Assembly (NCBI GenBank): GCA_964648795.1
Contig: CAZYMB010000002.1
Coordinates: 62,001-126,000, forward strand
DNA: 64,000 bases
Source of the DNA: JAHDDW01 sp964648795
GTDB lineage: Bacteria > Actinomycetota > Acidimicrobiia > Acidimicrobiales > SZUA-35
Reading direction: 5' to 3'
Shown piece after piece: positions 61,159-64,000 of the stretch. The position numbers were made by a program, and so were the translations under genes. How positions within the stretch are numbered: the stretch's first letter is position 1; the number at the start of each line of letters is the position of its first letter. Below the pieces are notes generated by a model that worked only from the letters and a program-made list of their open reading frames with translations, did no database searches and had not been told where the DNA came from.

Positions 61159-62046
61159 CTACTCAACAGCCAACAAGTCGTCAGCCAAATCGGTTATGTA
61201 ATCCCTGATTCTGGGACCACTACGACTAGATGTGTCGGGATCAACAGCAAATATCTGTCCATTAACTACAGCGGGCACTGATCCCCAACCTTGTCGATTT
61301 GCTAAATCATCGGGAGCTATTGAAAAGTCGTTGTTGTTCACCAAGATCACATCAGGACCTGCAGCAATAACCAACTCAGCCGAAATTTCGTTATCGACTA
61401 ACGATGATTCATCACCTACTACTGTCAGGCCTAGCCGAGAATAGACGTCGCCTAAGAAGGTACCCTCGTGTTGATAAAAGAATCCAGAGTTCCCGGCTGC
61501 CACCTCGTGGTAGATACTGGTTCCCTCCAAATCTTGGAGCGACTGCGCCGCAACTGTTATCGAAATTTCGATGTCATTAATCAATTGCCTTGCGAAGTCT
61601 GATTGGTCAGCCACTTCACCAAGTTGTTCAATCTGAGAATACATATCAGCAACCGAATCCGCTGTTGGAAGCAATAAGACTTCGATACTTCTGTCCTCTA
61701 ACTCTTCAATCGTTTCTGGAGAGTCGACACCCAACACCACCACGGTTGGTTCGTAAGAAGCAACAACTTCAAGATCAACATTAAAGGCATCTAAGCGATC
61801 ATCGGATGGTGCATCCGCAGGAAAATCTGAGAAGCCATCAACAGCAACAACTTTGTCGCCAGCACCAATCTCAAATAAAATTTCAGTTGCCGTAGGAGAC
61901 AGAGAAACAATACGCTCACCTTCGTCCTGAGCTGATTCAGCAAATGCCGCTTCTGTGGGTGCCGCTGTATCAGCTTCACCAGAACACGCTGCACCAAAAA
62001 GAGCCATAAACAATGCAGTAAGCAGAAATCGATAAATTAGACGCAT
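61159..62046 (-). CDS. BtuF/FecB-like substrate-binding lipoprotein
   Basis: 295 residues. Lipobox 'LFGAAC' (~17-22) then the helical-backbone SBP fold: 'ERIVSLSPTATEILFEIGAGDKVVAV' in part, 'VVASYEPTVVVLGVDSPE', 'GPDVILVNNND', and 'FAVDPDTSSRSGPRI'. This resembles cobalamin-binding BtuF as much as siderophore-binding FecB, so the ligand is unsure. First gene of the importer, 25 bp after an unrelated gene and possibly co-transcribed with it. Confidence 0.9.
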   Translation of the reverse strand: MRLIYRFLLTALFMALFGAACSGEADTAAPTEAAFAESAQDEGERIVSLSPTATEILFEIGAGDKVVAVDGFSDFPADAPSDDRLDAFNVDLEVVASYEPTVVVLGVDSPETIEELEDRSIEVLLLPTADSVADMYSQIEQLGEVADQSDFARQLINDIEISITVAAQSLQDLEGTSIYHEVAAGNSGFFYQHEGTFLGDVYSRLGLTVVGDESSLVDNEISAELVIAAGPDVILVNNNDFSIAPDDLANRQGWGSVPAVVNGQIFAVDPDTSSRSGPRIRDYITDLADDLLAVE

Positions 62047-62071
62047 GTCAGCAATCTAGCGCCAAACGTAG

Positions 62072-63232
62072 CTATATAACGCCGGCCGATTGAACCAGCA
62101 CCAATCCACTAGCCACACCAAGTGCTAAACCAAGAAGCCCAACAAACATTGCCGGGTTAGCAAAACGTTTATTGTCCTGCTCGGCAACCCTGCCAAGAGC
62201 TATTGCAGCTACACCAACTGGAACAGCAATTACTCCGATAGCCGGTATCAACCCAACAAGTAGAGCCAGGACTGCTGCAACAACTGCATAAGTAGCGATC
62301 TCGGGCTCTGCTACTGGAACGTACATATCTGGAAGTGCCCCACCAACCTTCGCTGGAGGTCTACGTACAGTAGGAACATCGAGGGCATACTCGATAGCAG
62401 GCGGCTTCTTCGAAGGTACTTTAACTTCTTGGGTCGGCTCTTCTTCATATGAAGACTTCAGAAAACGATTAACAAGTGAACTTGCTGTAGATCTAAGCCT
62501 TGTGGTGTCGGCCGACTCCAAGAAGTTCCCTGCCTCAGTTAATCTGCCAATTACCTTCTTACGTTCTGCGTCATCTATTTCATCCCACATCTCATCAGTG
62601 GTTGCAGGCTTAATTACCGTTAACAAACGGTCAGAAGCTGCCGCAAGTGCTTTCATTTCAGGTAGCTCTACTCGATCCCAAATAGCTGTCGGCATAGTAG
62701 AGGTCTCACATGCTGCAATTAATTGAGCAACTGGATCTATGGTTGCTTCTAACAGTGCTTCCACTCTGTTAGCCCGCTCTATGGGTCTCTTTACTTGAGA
62801 TTTAGCAACAGAGCGCTTTTTTAGAGCCGGAACAGGATCTGAGGAAGGCTTCTGAGCCTTGAGGTATCGGCTAGCTACTTTTCGGTCGGCTTCGCTCATT
62901 CTTATTGTAAAACTTTTAGACGAAAGATCTAAGCGGATCCCGTTCTTAACCATCTGGCTATTAGATATAAGGTCTTCCATTGAAATGGTTAGCTGCTTCT
63001 GGCCATCAGAAGAAACGAACAACAAGCGTCGTGTAGTACAAAAAAGGTAGCCAACTATTCCTTCTATTGAGGCCATCCCCAACTCGACGACTACCTCATC
63101 GTTCGCTAATGGACTAGACGACTCTGTTATATAAGACGGTAAGTTCTCTACCGAAGCTGAACGTGCTACGGCTCCCTGAAGATCTAGTCTCAAATCTCTT
63201 CCCTCACACCAACCACCTAGTAGTTTTAGCAT
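62072..63232 (-). CDS. PH-like domain protein with DUF4190-type C-terminal TM region
   Basis: 386 residues from ATG 63232 ('MLKLLGGWCEG'); an upstream TTG at 63274 adds 14 residues but leaves only 23 bp for two divergent starts. Residues ~30-130 look like a bacterial PH/YokE-like domain ('EGIVGYLFCTTRRLLFVSSDGQ', in part); a helical charged middle; C-terminal two TM helices ('ATYAVVAAVLALLVGLIPAIG' region) as in DUF4190. Function unknown. Precedes the importer operon on the same strand. Confidence 0.68.
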   Translation of the reverse strand: MLKLLGGWCEGRDLRLDLQGAVARSASVENLPSYITESSSPLANDEVVVELGMASIEGIVGYLFCTTRRLLFVSSDGQKQLTISMEDLISNSQMVKNGIRLDLSSKSFTIRMSEADRKVASRYLKAQKPSSDPVPALKKRSVAKSQVKRPIERANRVEALLEATIDPVAQLIAACETSTMPTAIWDRVELPEMKALAAASDRLLTVIKPATTDEMWDEIDDAERKKVIGRLTEAGNFLESADTTRLRSTASSLVNRFLKSSYEEEPTQEVKVPSKKPPAIEYALDVPTVRRPPAKVGGALPDMYVPVAEPEIATYAVVAAVLALLVGLIPAIGVIAVPVGVAAIALGRVAEQDNKRFANPAMFVGLLGLALGVASGLVLVQSAGVI

Positions 63233-63297
63233 GTATAAGGGCTTTCCAGCCGGACCCCAACTGGAATTCGCCAACCAAAGTGACGGTTAGTTACAAA

Positions 63298-64000
63298 ATG
63301 GCCCAAACCAAACTCAAAACAGGACTTCTAGCACTAGCTATTGCACTAGGCATCTCGGCATGCACTACTGACACAGTTATAGAAGCTAGTGAGGCAAACC
63401 AACCCGCAGTCGCTGCCTTCCACCCTGAAGGGTTTACTGGAGTCGACGAATCGCTACAAACCGACTTTGACCCTCTTCAAGCTGGGATTCCAGCACCAGA
63501 GGGATATAGAACATCGCTAGATCGCGATGCTATCTTTCCTGTTTACGAGCCAGTTTTTAACGAAACCGCTGCCGCTGGTTGGCCCGACGACGAACTTATT
63601 ATTGGTGTCGAGCGAGACGGAGACGCAAGAGCCTATCCGGTTGGCTTCCTCCGCTCAAGAGAGATAGTCAATGACATTCATGGAGGTGAAGCCACCTTAA
63701 TTACTTGGTGTCCTCTTTGCGGAACGGGAATGGTTCACTCCCGAGAAGTTGACGGTGAGATACTGTCGTTCGGCAACCAAGGAGACCTCCACAACAACGC
63801 CATGACTTTGTTTGACCATGGAACCGGAACCATTTGGAGCCAACCATTCGGGAGCGCAATACTCGGAGATCTGGAAGGGGCAGAGCTCGAACTTCAGCCA
63901 TCAACACTCACCTCTTGGGGTGCTTGGAAGTCAGAATTTCCAGATTCTTTGGCACTCGCTGCGCCGTCCATAAACGCTGGTACCACCATTAACAACCTTC
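63298..64000 (+). CDS. DUF3179 lipoprotein, 3'-truncated
   Basis: Open from ATG 63298 to the window end (234 codons, no stop). A signal with lipobox 'ISAC' (~19-22) gives an outer-face lipoprotein. The DUF3179 core is clear: 'GVERDGDARAYPVGFL', 'REIVNDIHGGEATLITWCPLCGTGMV' in part with the CPLC pair, 'FGNQGDLHNNAMTLFDHGTG', 'WSQPFG'. The family's function is unknown; the CxxC suggests metal or redox use. The C-terminus lies beyond the window. Confidence 0.85.
   Translation, partial: MAQTKLKTGLLALAIALGISACTTDTVIEASEANQPAVAAFHPEGFTGVDESLQTDFDPLQAGIPAPEGYRTSLDRDAIFPVYEPVFNETAAAGWPDDELIIGVERDGDARAYPVGFLRSREIVNDIHGGEATLITWCPLCGTGMVHSREVDGEILSFGNQGDLHNNAMTLFDHGTGTIWSQPFGSAILGDLEGAELELQPSTLTSWGAWKSEFPDSLALAAPSINAGTTINNL

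Noticed and set aside
62047..62071. Cobalamin riboswitch upstream of the importer
   Set aside because: Only 25 bp separate the binding-protein gene from its neighbour, and no B12-box-like sequence was seen before the upstream gene.

Overview
The window looks like a chromosomal segment of a non-model actinomycete, most likely a marine Acidimicrobiia-type lineage. This rests on an MshA-like glycosyltransferase facing a PIG-L deacetylase (the mycothiol enzyme pair), an LAxTG-type sorting signal, two Excalibur-domain proteins, DUF4012, DUF4349 and DUF3179 proteins, and at least seven genes whose start codon lies 6-7 bases after a TANNNT box, as in leaderless actinobacterial transcription. Base composition is moderate. 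There are no insertion sequences, integrases, CRISPR arrays or rRNA genes. The taxonomic call is inference.

Layout. 0-9.8 kb: PIG-L/MshA-like pair, PII protein, secreted proteins of unknown function, tadA, then recR-ybaB-dnaX and an aldose epimerase. 9.9-24.6 kb: a GGDEF diguanylate cyclase, the SRP RNA gene (ffs) in a protein-free gap, a GH13_18 sucrose-phosphorylase-type enzyme, DNA polymerase IV, a 600-residue protein with a kinase-like tail, several envelope proteins, and tRNA-Ser(GGA) with a 75-base partial copy 1.6 kb upstream that is fused to a truncated gene. 24.7-34.3 kb: amino-acid permease, Na+/H+ antiporter, a three-gene catabolic-looking operon (RraA-like aldolase, TPP enzyme, fumarase-superfamily lyase), and a divergent SDR/HxlR-regulator/amine-oxidase/DinB-fold cluster with two matching operator palindromes. 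34.3-39.4 kb: clpB, a desaturase and an Excalibur protein.

39.4-51.4 kb is a cell-surface glycopolymer locus and the most interesting part. On the minus strand are DUF4012, a small LAxTG surface protein, a glycosyltransferase and a CatB-type acetyltransferase. On the plus strand is a tightly overlapping operon: a 1419-residue polyprotein-like ORF (TagF-like polymerase + GT4 glycosyltransferase + CDP-alcohol phosphatidyltransferase), a LicC/IPCT-like nucleotidyltransferase, sn-glycerol-1-phosphate dehydrogenase, and a TagGH-like ABC exporter. Together these suggest a teichoic-acid-like polymer built from an activated alcohol phosphate, possibly glycerol-1-phosphate of archaeal stereochemistry. 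Within the long ORF, exactly antisense and codon-aligned, lies a second recognisable CDP-alcohol phosphatidyltransferase gene (46395-47120, minus), which ordinary gene calling would hide.

51.5-64 kb: MarR regulator with YceI, a small K+ channel, dienelactone hydrolase, DUF1684, a YdjM-type membrane protein, a histidine phosphatase, a Uup-like ABC-F ATPase, a BtuFCD/FecBCD-type metallophore uptake operon, a PH-like/DUF4190-like protein, and a DUF3179 lipoprotein cut by the window end.
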